Below, piece after piece: positions 28,760-37,278 of a DNA stretch of 64,000 nt. Each line of letters begins with the position of its first letter. Within the stretch, counting starts at the first letter, position 1. The position numbers and the translations under genes were made by a program. The stretch lies in contig UBJR01000004.1 of assembly GCA_900465675.1 (NCBI GenBank), forward strand, positions 62,001-126,000, read 5' to 3'. The notes beneath the pieces are model-generated. The model ran no database searches. It saw nothing but the letters and a program-made list of their open reading frames with translations, and had not been told where the DNA came from. The stretch is from Hyphomicrobiales bacterium. GTDB lineage: Bacteria > Pseudomonadota > Alphaproteobacteria > Rhizobiales > Rhizobiaceae.

Positions 28760-29422
28760 ATGCGCCGCGCCGTTCGCCTGTCCGTGTTTGGGCTTGCCGC
28801 CCTTGCCTGTCTCGCCTCGCCTGTCCTTGCCGAAGATCTGCAATTCTCCGTCTATGGCGGCTACCAGACAGCGCCCCATAGCGGCGTCGACCTGTCGGAC
28901 GGGACGCATTTCACCGCAGGCTGGGAGGGCAAGTCCTTCGGCTCGCCGCCTTATTACGGCGCGCGGGTGACGTGGTGGCTGGAGGATTTGGGCCATCCCA
29001 ATCTTGGCCTGTCGATCGACTATACGCATGACAAGGTCTATGCCGACGACAAGACGCTGGCGGCTTCGGGCTGGTCGCATTTCGAATTCACCGACGGGCT
29101 CAATCTGTTGACCGCCAATGCGCTATACCGCTTCCCGCAGGACGGCGGGCGGTGGGCGCCCTATCTCGGCGTCGGCGTCGGGGTGAACATTCCGCATGTC
29201 GAGGTGACGCGTCCATCCGGCACGACCTTCGGCTACGAATTCGGCGGCGTGACGCTGCAGGCGCAGGCGGGTGTGGATTTCCGCATCACCGACCGCTGGT
29301 CGACCTTCGTGGAATACAAAGGCACATATTCCAAGGTGGATGTGCCGATCGACAGCGGCGACCGGCTGAAGACCGATATCTTCACCAACGCCGTCAATCT
29401 CGGCGTTTCGTTCCACTGGTAA
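28760..29422 (+). CDS. Outer-membrane beta-barrel protein, LpxQ-like lipid A oxidase candidate
   Basis: 220 residues. Signal peptide 1-24 (ends VLA). The mature chain has alternating aromatic/hydrophobic strands and ends in Phe-His-Trp, an outer-membrane assembly signal with a C-terminal aromatic residue. Size, the YGGYQTAPHS beginning and the Gly/Tyr-rich strands fit rhizobial LpxQ, the oxygen-dependent enzyme that converts the proximal glucosamine of lipid A to aminogluconate. I infer LpxQ from memory of the family; it could be a related OmpW/OmpA-barrel protein. Confidence 0.65.
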   Translation: MRRAVRLSVFGLAALACLASPVLAEDLQFSVYGGYQTAPHSGVDLSDGTHFTAGWEGKSFGSPPYYGARVTWWLEDLGHPNLGLSIDYTHDKVYADDKTLAASGWSHFEFTDGLNLLTANALYRFPQDGGRWAPYLGVGVGVNIPHVEVTRPSGTTFGYEFGGVTLQAQAGVDFRITDRWSTFVEYKGTYSKVDVPIDSGDRLKTDIFTNAVNLGVSFHW

Positions 29423-29431
29423 GCATGAGGC

Positions 29432-29863
29432 CTACTTCGAGCCGCAGCTGACCTTGCCGCTTGCGGTGAACGGCTTGGAACCGCCTGTTACAGTCATCCC
29501 ATAGGTGCCGCTGAAGGCCTTGCCGTCACCTTCGGCCATGACCACCATGTTCAGCGCCTGGCCGGATGTATCGTCACCGCCGTCATCATAGATTTCCATG
29601 CGCAGCTCGCCACCGTTCGACCATCGGTTCGTCAGGTGGCTGGAATTGAAGACGCGCTTCTTGAACTGGTCGGGCACAGAGCCGTCCTTGATCATCAGAC
29701 CGCCGCGGAAGTGGTTCAGCACATGGCCGCCGTCCGCCTTGAAGCCGATCTCTACGGTGAAGCGGGTGGCTGCATCGTCGGCCGAGCAGAAATAACGGCT
29801 ATCGGCATGCGCGGTGCCTGCGGCACCGAAAAAGACAGAGAGCAAAAGAAGTGTACGCCGCAT
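29432..29863 (-). CDS. Secreted protein of unknown function
   Basis: 143 residues with a signal peptide (1-20, ending AHA). Two cysteines (SRYFCS near the N-terminus and VSCGSK at the C-terminus) could form a disulfide. The start at 29863 has GGGA nine bases upstream; an earlier ATG at 29878 lacks one. It lies 38 bases downstream of glcF on the same strand and converges on the barrel gene. No domain recognised. Confidence 0.7.
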   Translation of the reverse strand: MRRTLLLLSVFFGAAGTAHADSRYFCSADDAATRFTVEIGFKADGGHVLNHFRGGLMIKDGSVPDQFKKRVFNSSHLTNRWSNGGELRMEIYDDGGDDTSGQALNMVVMAEGDGKAFSGTYGMTVTGGSKPFTASGKVSCGSK

Positions 29864-29901
29864 AGCGCTGAATCCCATGACCGGCCGACAACCGGCCGAA
29901 C

Positions 29902-31212
29902 TCAGGCTATATGCAAATCCATTAATTTTTGAGGTACAGGACCACCGTAGGCCCAATCGATCAATTCTACGGTATGGACGATCGGGATACCCGTGCCTGA
30001 GGCAATCTGGGTGATGCAGCCGATATTACCGGTGGCGATCACATCCGCCTTCGTTGCCTCGATATTCTTGACCTTGCGGGCCTTCAGCGCAGCTGAGATA
30101 TCCGGCTGCATGATGTTGTAGGTGCCGGCCGAGCCGCAGCAGAGGTGGCCCTCGGCCGGATCGCGCACCGTGAAACCCGCCGCCTTCAGGAGCTGCTTCG
30201 GCGCCAGGGTGATCTTCTGGCCGTGCTGCATCGAGCAGGCCGAGTGATAGGCGACGGTGACGCCTTTCGGCATATGCGAGGGCAGATCGAGCGTTGCCAG
30301 ATATTCGGTGATGTCCTTGGCGAGGCCGGAGACGACGGCCGCCTTTTCGGCATAGGAGGGGTCGAGGCGCAGCATATGGCCGTAGTCCTTGATCGTCGTG
30401 CCGCAGCCCGACGCGGTGATGATGATCGCATCGAGGCCACCGTTTTCGATCTCGCGCATCCAGACATCGACATTGGCGCGGGCGCTGGCCAGCGCCTGTT
30501 GCTCGCGGCCCATATGGTGGACCAGCGAACCGCAGCAGACTTCGCCCGCGGGCGCCACGACCTCGATGCCGAGGCGGGTCAGAAGCCGGATCGCCGCCTC
30601 GTTGATGCCGGGATCAAGCACTGGCTGGGCGCAGCCGGTGAGGATCGCCACTCGCGCCTTCCTCGCCCCCTCGGCCGGATGGCTGCCGGGACGTGAATAG
30701 ACCGACGGTGCCGGCACGGTGCGCGGCGCAAGCGCCAGCATCGCGGCGAAGGGTTTCAGCGCCGGGGCGCGCATCAGGCTGCGGAACGGACGGCCGAGAC
30801 GGGCAAGCCGCAACGCCAGACGGAAGCGGCCGGGATAGGGCAGGACGGCAGCAAGGATGCCGCGCGTCAGCCGGTTCATGAACGGCCGCTTGTAGGTCTT
30901 TTCGATATGGGCGCGGGCGTGATCGACGAGATGCATGTAATCGACGCCCGACGGACAGGTGGTGACACAGGCGAGGCAGGAGAGACAGCGGTCGATATGC
31001 GTGACCACCTCGGCATCGGCAGGCCGATCGTTTTCGAGCATATCCTTGATCAGATAGATGCGGCCGCGCGGGCTATCGAGCTCGTTTCCGAGCGTCACAT
31101 AGGTCGGACAGGTGGCGGTGCAGAAGCCGCAATGGACGCATTTGCGCAGGATCTTTTCGGATTCGGCGACGTGGGGATCGGTCAGTTGCTCGGCGGTGAA
31201 ATTGGTCTGCAT
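29902..31212 (-). CDS. glcF: Glycolate oxidase iron-sulfur subunit
   Basis: 436 residues. Two 4Fe-4S motifs in the N-terminal third (CVHCGFCTATCP near residue 25, CLSCLACVTTCP near 75), then two CCG-type cysteine-rich domains (EVCCGSLVHH and HLCCGSAGTY). It passes electrons from the GlcD/GlcE flavoproteins to the respiratory chain. Last gene of glcDEF; the palindromic element separates it from glcE. Confidence 0.96.
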   Translation of the reverse strand: MQTNFTAEQLTDPHVAESEKILRKCVHCGFCTATCPTYVTLGNELDSPRGRIYLIKDMLENDRPADAEVVTHIDRCLSCLACVTTCPSGVDYMHLVDHARAHIEKTYKRPFMNRLTRGILAAVLPYPGRFRLALRLARLGRPFRSLMRAPALKPFAAMLALAPRTVPAPSVYSRPGSHPAEGARKARVAILTGCAQPVLDPGINEAAIRLLTRLGIEVVAPAGEVCCGSLVHHMGREQQALASARANVDVWMREIENGGLDAIIITASGCGTTIKDYGHMLRLDPSYAEKAAVVSGLAKDITEYLATLDLPSHMPKGVTVAYHSACSMQHGQKITLAPKQLLKAAGFTVRDPAEGHLCCGSAGTYNIMQPDISAALKARKVKNIEATKADVIATGNIGCITQIASGTGIPIVHTVELIDWAYGGPVPQKLMDLHIA

Positions 31213-31247
31213 CAGGGATGTTCCGTCGAGGGGTTGTGGGTGGGGGT

Positions 31248-31393
31248 ACCCCCCTCTGCCCTGCCGGGCATCTCCCCCTCAAGGGGGGAGATCCGCTGGG
31301 AGCACCCCCTCAGCGATAATTGACGGGGCGAGCGGGTGCCTCTGGCCAATCTCCCCCCTTGAGGGGGAGATGTCCGGCAGGACAGAGGGGGGT
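31248..31393. repeat. Palindromic intergenic element (RIME-like) between glcE and glcF
   Basis: 146 bases. The 45-base arms (31248-31292 and 31349-31393) are reverse complements with two mismatches. The outer 39 bases of each arm are nearly the same as those of the element at 15713-15862, but the central segment is different, as expected of a mosaic element. It sits inside the glc operon. Confidence 0.9.
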
Positions 31394-31417
31394 GTGACAC
31401 ACACTCAAAGCTAGCCA

Positions 31418-32620
31418 TCACCACCCCATCTTCCCCGGATTGAAAATCCCGGCCGGATCGAACTTTTCCTTCACGCGGGCCGAGAGCATTGCCACTCCTT
31501 CCGGCTGCGGCTGGAAAGCCGCCACGTCAGCACGCATCACTTCCGAAGCACGCATCAGCGTTGCATGCCCGCCGCCGAGCGCCTTGATGAAGCGGCGTAG
31601 CAGGCCGGCTTCGGGATCGGCCTCCATGCGCATCCAGATGAGACCGCCCTGCCAGTCGTAATAGGCATCGACACCGGCTTCGAGACGGAGCGCGGCAACG
31701 AGCTGGTGACCAGCGGACGGCGCGACGGAGACGCGCCAGACGGGTCGCATCGTGCCATCGGCATAGGGAAAGACATCGCGGATTTCGCGCCAGAGGCTGC
31801 GGCTCGCCTGCTGATCGAGCTTGGTGACCGGGCCGAAAGCGGCCATCGCCTTGGCGAGCTTTTCGGCGCGCACCTCGACGGAACCCGGCAGCCCCTCAAG
31901 ACGAAGTACGGTTGCCTCGCCTTCGGGCAGCGTGCCGCCTGCAAAGCGCCAGGTGACCGTCATCGGCAGATGCGCCGCGCCTGAGACCTCGACCGCCAAC
32001 GCCATGGCCGCAGCCATGGCGTTGACGGCTTCGGCATCGTTGAGGCCGGAGACGACGATGGTCTCCTCGGCCTTCGGGCGCGGGGGAACGCGGAAGGTGA
32101 CTTCGGTGAGGAAACCGAGCGTGCCGTGCGAACCCGCCAGCAGCTTCACTAGATCGAGACCGGTGACATTCTTCATCACCCGGCCGCCATTCCTGACGAT
32201 CTCGCCACGGCCATTGACGAAGCGGATGCCGAGCAGGCTGTCGCGCGCCGCACCCGCAATCAAGCGACGGGGGCCGGAGACATTGGCGGCAAAGACCCCG
32301 CCAATCGTCGGCTCGCCCGAGGTGCCCATGACGCCGCGGTGATCCATCGGCTCGAAGGCCATCATCTGGCCGTTTTCGGCAAGAGCCGCCTCGATCTCGG
32401 CGACAGGTGTTCCGGCACGCGCGGTCATGACCATTTCGCCGGGGTTATAGGCGACGATGCCCGACATGGCGGTAGAGCGCAGCGTGTCTTCAGCCGCGAC
32501 ACGATTACCGAACCCGGCGCGGGTGCCGCGGCCGGAGATGGCGAGTGGCCGGCCGGATGCAGCGCGTTCGCGGATCAGCCCTGCGGCTTCGTCTTCGCTC
32601 CCGGGGAAAAATTCGCTCAT
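31418..32620 (-). CDS. glcE: Glycolate oxidase FAD-binding subunit
   Basis: 400 residues. FAD-binding PCMH-type domain: SGRGTRAGFGNR (about residue 29), a Gly-rich TSGEPTIGGVFAANVSGPRR near residue 115, and a C-terminal FNPGKMGW. It is the accessory flavoprotein of the GlcDEF complex. Its start overlaps the glcD stop by four bases (ATGA). Confidence 0.94.
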   Translation of the reverse strand: MSEFFPGSEDEAAGLIRERAASGRPLAISGRGTRAGFGNRVAAEDTLRSTAMSGIVAYNPGEMVMTARAGTPVAEIEAALAENGQMMAFEPMDHRGVMGTSGEPTIGGVFAANVSGPRRLIAGAARDSLLGIRFVNGRGEIVRNGGRVMKNVTGLDLVKLLAGSHGTLGFLTEVTFRVPPRPKAEETIVVSGLNDAEAVNAMAAAMALAVEVSGAAHLPMTVTWRFAGGTLPEGEATVLRLEGLPGSVEVRAEKLAKAMAAFGPVTKLDQQASRSLWREIRDVFPYADGTMRPVWRVSVAPSAGHQLVAALRLEAGVDAYYDWQGGLIWMRMEADPEAGLLRRFIKALGGGHATLMRASEVMRADVAAFQPQPEGVAMLSARVKEKFDPAGIFNPGKMGW

Positions 32621-34056
32621 GCGGCCGGCCGTCCATCGAGCGGGAAGACTTTTGACGGATTGAGGATCCAGCCGGGATCAAAGGCGGCCCGGACGGACAT
32701 CTGCTGCACGAGATCGACCTCGGAATATTGATGGCGCATCAGGTCGCGCTTTTCGATGCCGACGCCGTGTTCACCGGTCAGGCAACCGCCGGCGTCGACG
32801 CAGAGTTTCAGGATCTCGTTGCCCGCCTCTTCGGCCCGGGCTGCATCCTCGGGGTCGTTGGCATTGAAGAGGATCAGCGGGTGCATGTTTCCGTCTCCGG
32901 CGTGGAAGACATTGGCGACGCGCAGGCCATAGTGATCGACGATCTCGGCGGTCTTCTTCAACACATAGGAAAGCTGGCTGAGCGGCACAGTGCCATCCAT
33001 GCAGATGTAATCGGCGATGCGGCCGGTGGCGCCGAAGGCGGATTTGCGACCCTTCCAGATCAGCGCGGCCTCGGTCGCCGACTGGCATTCGCGCACAGTT
33101 TTCACCCGATGCCTATGGGCGATCTCGACGATGTTCTTGAGCATATGGTCCATCTCGGCTTCCGAGCCCTCGACCTCAACGATCAGCAGCGCGCCGACAT
33201 CGAGCGGATAGCCGGCATGGGCGAAGGCCTCGCAGATTTCGATTGCCGGCTTGTCCATGAATTCGATCGCGACGGGGATGATACCCGAGGCGATGACATC
33301 GGCGACACAGGAGCCGGCGTCCTCCGATGTATCGAAGCCGAAGAGAACCGGGCGGGCGCCTTCAGGCTTGGCGATCAGCCGCACCGTCGCCTCGGTAACG
33401 ATGCCGAGCTGGCCCTCGTGGCCGCAGACGAGGCCGAGCAGGTCGTAGCCGCCGGAATCCAGCGCCTTGCCGCCGAGCTCGATCACCGTGCCGTCGGTCA
33501 GCACCATCTTGACGCCCAGCAGATTGTTGGTCGTCACGCCGTATTTCAGACAGTGGGCGCCGCCGGAATTCATGCCGATATTGCCGCCGATGGTGCAGGC
33601 GAGCTGCGAGCTCGGATCCGGCGCATAGAAAAAACCGTCCGCAGAGACGGATTCAGAGATGTTGAGATTGGTGACACCCGCCTGGACGACGGCGACGCGG
33701 TTGGCGAGGTCGATTTCGAGGATGCTGTTCATCTTCGACAGGCCGATGACAACGGCATCTTCCTGGGGGATGGCGCCGCCCGAGAGTGAAGTGCCGGCGC
33801 CGCGCGGCACGACGGGAATGCCGTAGCGATGGCAATATTTCATCACGGCGGCGACCTCTGCGGTCGAGCGCGGCAGGGCGACGGCCAGCGGCAGGCGGCG
33901 ATAGGAGACGAAGGCATCAGTCTCGAAGGGCACCAGTTCGCGCGGCTCATGAACCAGACATTCCGGCGGCAGGAGATCGATGAGATCGCTGACGATCTGG
34001 CTGCGGCGGGCAAGCACATCGGCGCGCGGAGCAAGGAACGAAATGGTGTCGGACAT
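32617..34056 (-). CDS. glcD: Glycolate oxidase FAD-linked subunit
   Basis: 479 residues. Oxidises glycolate (and often D-lactate) to glyoxylate. N-terminal PCMH FAD domain with VVPRGAGTSLSGGAIP (about residue 82) and GGNIGMNSGGAH near 150; the C-terminal domain has HAGDGNMHP and GEHGVGIEKR. Start at 34056 (MSDTISF) is preferred over an in-frame extension to 34158. First gene of glcDEF; divergent from a LysR gene with a 132-base shared promoter region. Confidence 0.96.
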   Translation of the reverse strand: MSDTISFLAPRADVLARRSQIVSDLIDLLPPECLVHEPRELVPFETDAFVSYRRLPLAVALPRSTAEVAAVMKYCHRYGIPVVPRGAGTSLSGGAIPQEDAVVIGLSKMNSILEIDLANRVAVVQAGVTNLNISESVSADGFFYAPDPSSQLACTIGGNIGMNSGGAHCLKYGVTTNNLLGVKMVLTDGTVIELGGKALDSGGYDLLGLVCGHEGQLGIVTEATVRLIAKPEGARPVLFGFDTSEDAGSCVADVIASGIIPVAIEFMDKPAIEICEAFAHAGYPLDVGALLIVEVEGSEAEMDHMLKNIVEIAHRHRVKTVRECQSATEAALIWKGRKSAFGATGRIADYICMDGTVPLSQLSYVLKKTAEIVDHYGLRVANVFHAGDGNMHPLILFNANDPEDAARAEEAGNEILKLCVDAGGCLTGEHGVGIEKRDLMRHQYSEVDLVQQMSVRAAFDPGWILNPSKVFPLDGRPAA

Positions 34057-34188
34057 GGCTCGCTTCCTTCGAAGATGGCGGCAGGACCGGCCCGTCCTCC
34101 ACGGATACCGGCATGTTCGGCTTAACACTTTCCCGAAACCGGCGCAAATGCTAAGCACTTATGCCTAAAGGGGAAACAGTGCCGCACC

Positions 34189-35085
34189 ATGACCAATCTG
34201 GGTGATCTCGAGATATTTGCCAAGGTCGTTTCGACCGGCAGCATGTCGCTTGCCGGGCGGGCGCTCGGTTTTTCCCCTGCCGTCATCTCAAAGCGCATTA
34301 AGCGGCTGGAAGACCGGCTCGGCACACGTCTCCTGCAGCGCACGACACGGCAGATTTCGCTGACCGAGGCAGGCCAGGGTTTCTACGACCGGGTGCTCGG
34401 CATTCTGGCCGGACTTGAGGAAGCCGAATATTATATTTCCGGCCGCTCGGCCCAGATGCACGGCACGCTGAAGATCTCGGCACCGACCTCTTTCGGCCGC
34501 ATGCATATCGCCCCGCATCTGAAACGCTTCATGGAAGAGCATCCGGAACTGGCCATCAATCTGGTGCTGACAGACGAGTTCAGCGACATTGTCGGCGGCG
34601 GTTTCGATCTGGCGATCCGCATTGCCGAGCTTACCGATTCCAGCCTGGTTGCCAGGCGTCTGGCGCCGGTGCGCCGGCTGCTCTGCGCCGCACCGTCCTA
34701 CATCGAAGCGCACGGGATGCCTGCGACCCTCGACGATCTCAAGAACCACCGCTGCCTGCCTGCGCATAATAATGACGTGTGGCGGCTGGAAGGGCCCGAT
34801 GGCGCGATGACGCTGCGGCCGGAGGGCATGCTGATCACCAATTCCAGCGAGGTGATCCGCGAGACGGTGATAGCAGGTCTAGGCATCGCGCTACGCTCGA
34901 CCTGGGATATCGGCGAGGAGCTGAAGAGCGGTAAGCTGGTGCAGGTGCTGCCGGAATATGAGGGCTCGCGGAACGTGGCGCTTTCGGCGGTCTATCCGAG
35001 CCGCCAATTTCTGCCCGCCAAGGTGCGGCTGTTCATTGATTATCTGGCAGAGCTCTATGGACCGGTTCCCTACTGGGAGCTCTGA
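34189..35085 (+). CDS. LysR family transcriptional regulator
   Basis: 298 residues. N-terminal winged helix-turn-helix (GDLEIFAKVVSTGSMSLAG, then ISKRIKRLEDRLG) and a C-terminal periplasmic-binding-like effector domain (about residue 90-295) of the CrgA type. The divergent position to glcDEF suggests control of glycolate oxidation; the ureohydrolase gene 33 bases downstream suggests a possible second target. Effector unknown. Confidence 0.9.
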   Translation: MTNLGDLEIFAKVVSTGSMSLAGRALGFSPAVISKRIKRLEDRLGTRLLQRTTRQISLTEAGQGFYDRVLGILAGLEEAEYYISGRSAQMHGTLKISAPTSFGRMHIAPHLKRFMEEHPELAINLVLTDEFSDIVGGGFDLAIRIAELTDSSLVARRLAPVRRLLCAAPSYIEAHGMPATLDDLKNHRCLPAHNNDVWRLEGPDGAMTLRPEGMLITNSSEVIRETVIAGLGIALRSTWDIGEELKSGKLVQVLPEYEGSRNVALSAVYPSRQFLPAKVRLFIDYLAELYGPVPYWEL

Positions 35086-35118
35086 CGCCTCCACCGCAGA
35101 TCACATCCGGAGACTGAC

Positions 35119-36030
35119 ATGACCGCTTCGCCTTCCTTCCTCGGCCTGCCCGACCGTCTCGATGATGACCGTGCGCCGCGCATGGTGATCTTCGGCGCAG
35201 GTCACGGCACCACCTACCCCAGCAGGGACAGCAGCGGCTATTCGGGCTCGGCCAACGCCATCCGCGCGGCCAGCCAGGAGGACGCCGGGCTGATCGAGCA
35301 TTGGGATTTCGATCTCGGCGGGCCGCTGTTCGACGGCAAGCCGGTCTGCTGCGTCGATGCCGGAGATTTGCCGACCAACGCCCGGGACAATGCCGGAAAC
35401 CGGGCGCGGATCGAAGCGAAGACGCGGGAGGTGCTGGCGATATCAGCCGTGCCGATCCTGCTTGGCGGCGACGATTCGGTGCCCATTCCCTTTTTTGCGG
35501 GTTTTGCCGGCCACGGACCGATCTGGATCGTGCAGATCGACGCCCATATCGACTGGCGCGACGAGCTTCACGGCGAGCGCCTCGGCTATTCCAACCCGAT
35601 GCGACGCGCGAGCGAGATGGCACATGTCGCAGGGATGGTGCAGATCGGCGTCCGCGGCGTCGGCAGTGCCCGCCGCCAGGAAGTCGAGGCGGCCAAGCGC
35701 TATGGCAGCCATCTCGTTACCGCCCGCGAAGTTCATGCGCAGGGCGTCGAGTCTGCGCTGCGGCATATCCCTGATGGTGCGCAGATCGTGATCACGCTCG
35801 ACTGCGACGGGCTCGACCCCAGCGTCATGCCAGGCGTCGCGGCCCGCACGCCCGGTGGGCTGACCTATACACAGGTTATCGACCTCATCGCCGGTGTCGG
35901 CCGCCGTGGCAGGATCGTTGGCTTCGACCTCGTCGAACTCTATCCGCCAGCCGATATCGACGGGATTTCGGCGCTGACGGCAGCGCGGCTGCTCGTCAAC
36001 GCAATCGGGACGATCGTCCGCCAGGGCTGA
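35119..36030 (+). CDS. Ureohydrolase (agmatinase/arginase family) with altered metal motif
   Basis: 303 residues. Two of the three binuclear manganese motifs are standard: DAHID (141-145) and DCDGLDP (228-234). The first, normally GGDH, reads GGDDS (116-120), with Asp119 in place of the usual His. The N-terminus GAGHGTTYPSRDSSGYSGS fits agmatinase and guanidino-acid hydrolases. It would split urea from a guanidino compound; substrate unknown. Same strand as the LysR gene just upstream, and convergent with the SAHH-like gene. Confidence 0.85.
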   Translation: MTASPSFLGLPDRLDDDRAPRMVIFGAGHGTTYPSRDSSGYSGSANAIRAASQEDAGLIEHWDFDLGGPLFDGKPVCCVDAGDLPTNARDNAGNRARIEAKTREVLAISAVPILLGGDDSVPIPFFAGFAGHGPIWIVQIDAHIDWRDELHGERLGYSNPMRRASEMAHVAGMVQIGVRGVGSARRQEVEAAKRYGSHLVTAREVHAQGVESALRHIPDGAQIVITLDCDGLDPSVMPGVAARTPGGLTYTQVIDLIAGVGRRGRIVGFDLVELYPPADIDGISALTAARLLVNAIGTIVRQG

Positions 36031-36031
36031 C

Positions 36032-37189
36032 CTAGCGCGCGAGATCGAGATAGGCGCTCGCCACCATCGCATCGATATCTCGAGGCACCGGCACGATGCA
36101 GGATTCCGGGCCGGCACCGTGTTTGGCGACGCGTTCCAGGCAGCGAGCCTGAAGCGTGAAGCCGAGGTCCATGGATTCGACGGAATTGCCGAGCGGGCGT
36201 GGTCCGGCGAGATTGGCCATATGGCCGCCGCCGAGGATGTGGATCGAGCGGCCATCCTTGAGATGCAGGGTTTCCATGACATCGGCCTCGTAGCGGTCGA
36301 TGGCGACGACATCGGGATGGGCGCGGAAGCCCGATACGTCGATCTCCAGCGGGAAATGACCGCCATTCATCAGGATCGCGCCGTCCTTGATCAGCGGCAG
36401 GTCGGCGACCGTGACGATGCCGGGGAAGCCGGTGACAGTGATCAGGATATCGGCAGAGCGGATCGCATCCTCGCGAAGCGGCGTGACAAAGCCGTCGAGA
36501 TGCGCTTCCAGCGCCGTCACCGGATCGATATCGACGACGCTGACGGTCGAGAAAGCATTGCGGAAGCTGGCGGCCGTGCCCTTGCCGCAGGCGCCGTAGC
36601 CGAAGACGGTGACGCGCTTGCCGTTGGTGGAGCGGTTGGTGAAGCGCATGTAGCTTTCGAACAGGCTCTGGCCGACAGCATGCTTGTTTTCGGCGAATTG
36701 CTTGATCGGGCTGTCGTTGATGACAAGGATCGGCATGTTCAGCTTCTCACGCATCGGCAGCAGGCGGGTGCGGCCGGAGGTCGTCTCCTCCGTACCGCCG
36801 AGCAGATTGGCATAGGGGCGGCCGGCAGCGATGGCGAAGAGATCGCCGCCATTATCGAGGATGAGGTCAGGCTTCGCATCAACCACGGCTTCGAGGCTGC
36901 GGTGATGCTCGGCAGGGTCTGTCGTCTGCGTCGCGAAAACCGTGATGCCCAAGGAGCGGAGATAATCGACGGTCGCCGGCTGGGTGCTGTTGAGATTACC
37001 GGTGCAGACGAGCCCGGCACCGCCGGCGCGCAGCGTCGTCAGAAGGGCAACCGTCTTCGGTTCCAGATGGATGCCGGTGCCGATCGTCAGGCCTTCGAAG
37101 GGGCGCGTGCTTTCGAACTCGGCGGCCGTTGCCTTCAGCAAACGGCAGCTGTTTCCGATCCAGTCGATGCGGGTGGCGGTATTTTCCAT
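36032..37189 (-). CDS. Adenosylhomocysteinase-like protein, short and divergent
   Basis: 385 residues, against about 430-470 for true S-adenosylhomocysteine hydrolases. The NAD site GYGACGKG (197-204), EETTSG (134-139), Lys163 and Asn168 of the substrate site are retained. Changes are striking: the DDGGD motif reads DNGGD (112-116), GHFD reads GHFP, the C-terminal GHPSF-like lid is lost, and the KPDHYRY-type tail that contributes residues to the partner subunit's NAD site is missing. It may hydrolyse a different thioether or be a degenerate paralogue. It lies 89 bases downstream of a LysR gene on the same strand. Confidence 0.8.
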   Translation of the reverse strand: MENTATRIDWIGNSCRLLKATAAEFESTRPFEGLTIGTGIHLEPKTVALLTTLRAGGAGLVCTGNLNSTQPATVDYLRSLGITVFATQTTDPAEHHRSLEAVVDAKPDLILDNGGDLFAIAAGRPYANLLGGTEETTSGRTRLLPMREKLNMPILVINDSPIKQFAENKHAVGQSLFESYMRFTNRSTNGKRVTVFGYGACGKGTAASFRNAFSTVSVVDIDPVTALEAHLDGFVTPLREDAIRSADILITVTGFPGIVTVADLPLIKDGAILMNGGHFPLEIDVSGFRAHPDVVAIDRYEADVMETLHLKDGRSIHILGGGHMANLAGPRPLGNSVESMDLGFTLQARCLERVAKHGAGPESCIVPVPRDIDAMVASAYLDLAR

Positions 37190-37278
37190 GATGGTCTCCT
37201 GTCGCTGATGACCGTCATAATGCCCACCGCGACCGCGCGGCATGGATAATCCGCTGCCGATACGGCAGTAAATCTGCC

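Noticed and set aside
37190..37278. Possible SAH riboswitch upstream of the SAHH-like gene
   Set aside because: Only about 89 bases lie between the genes and no paired core matching that riboswitch was found by eye.
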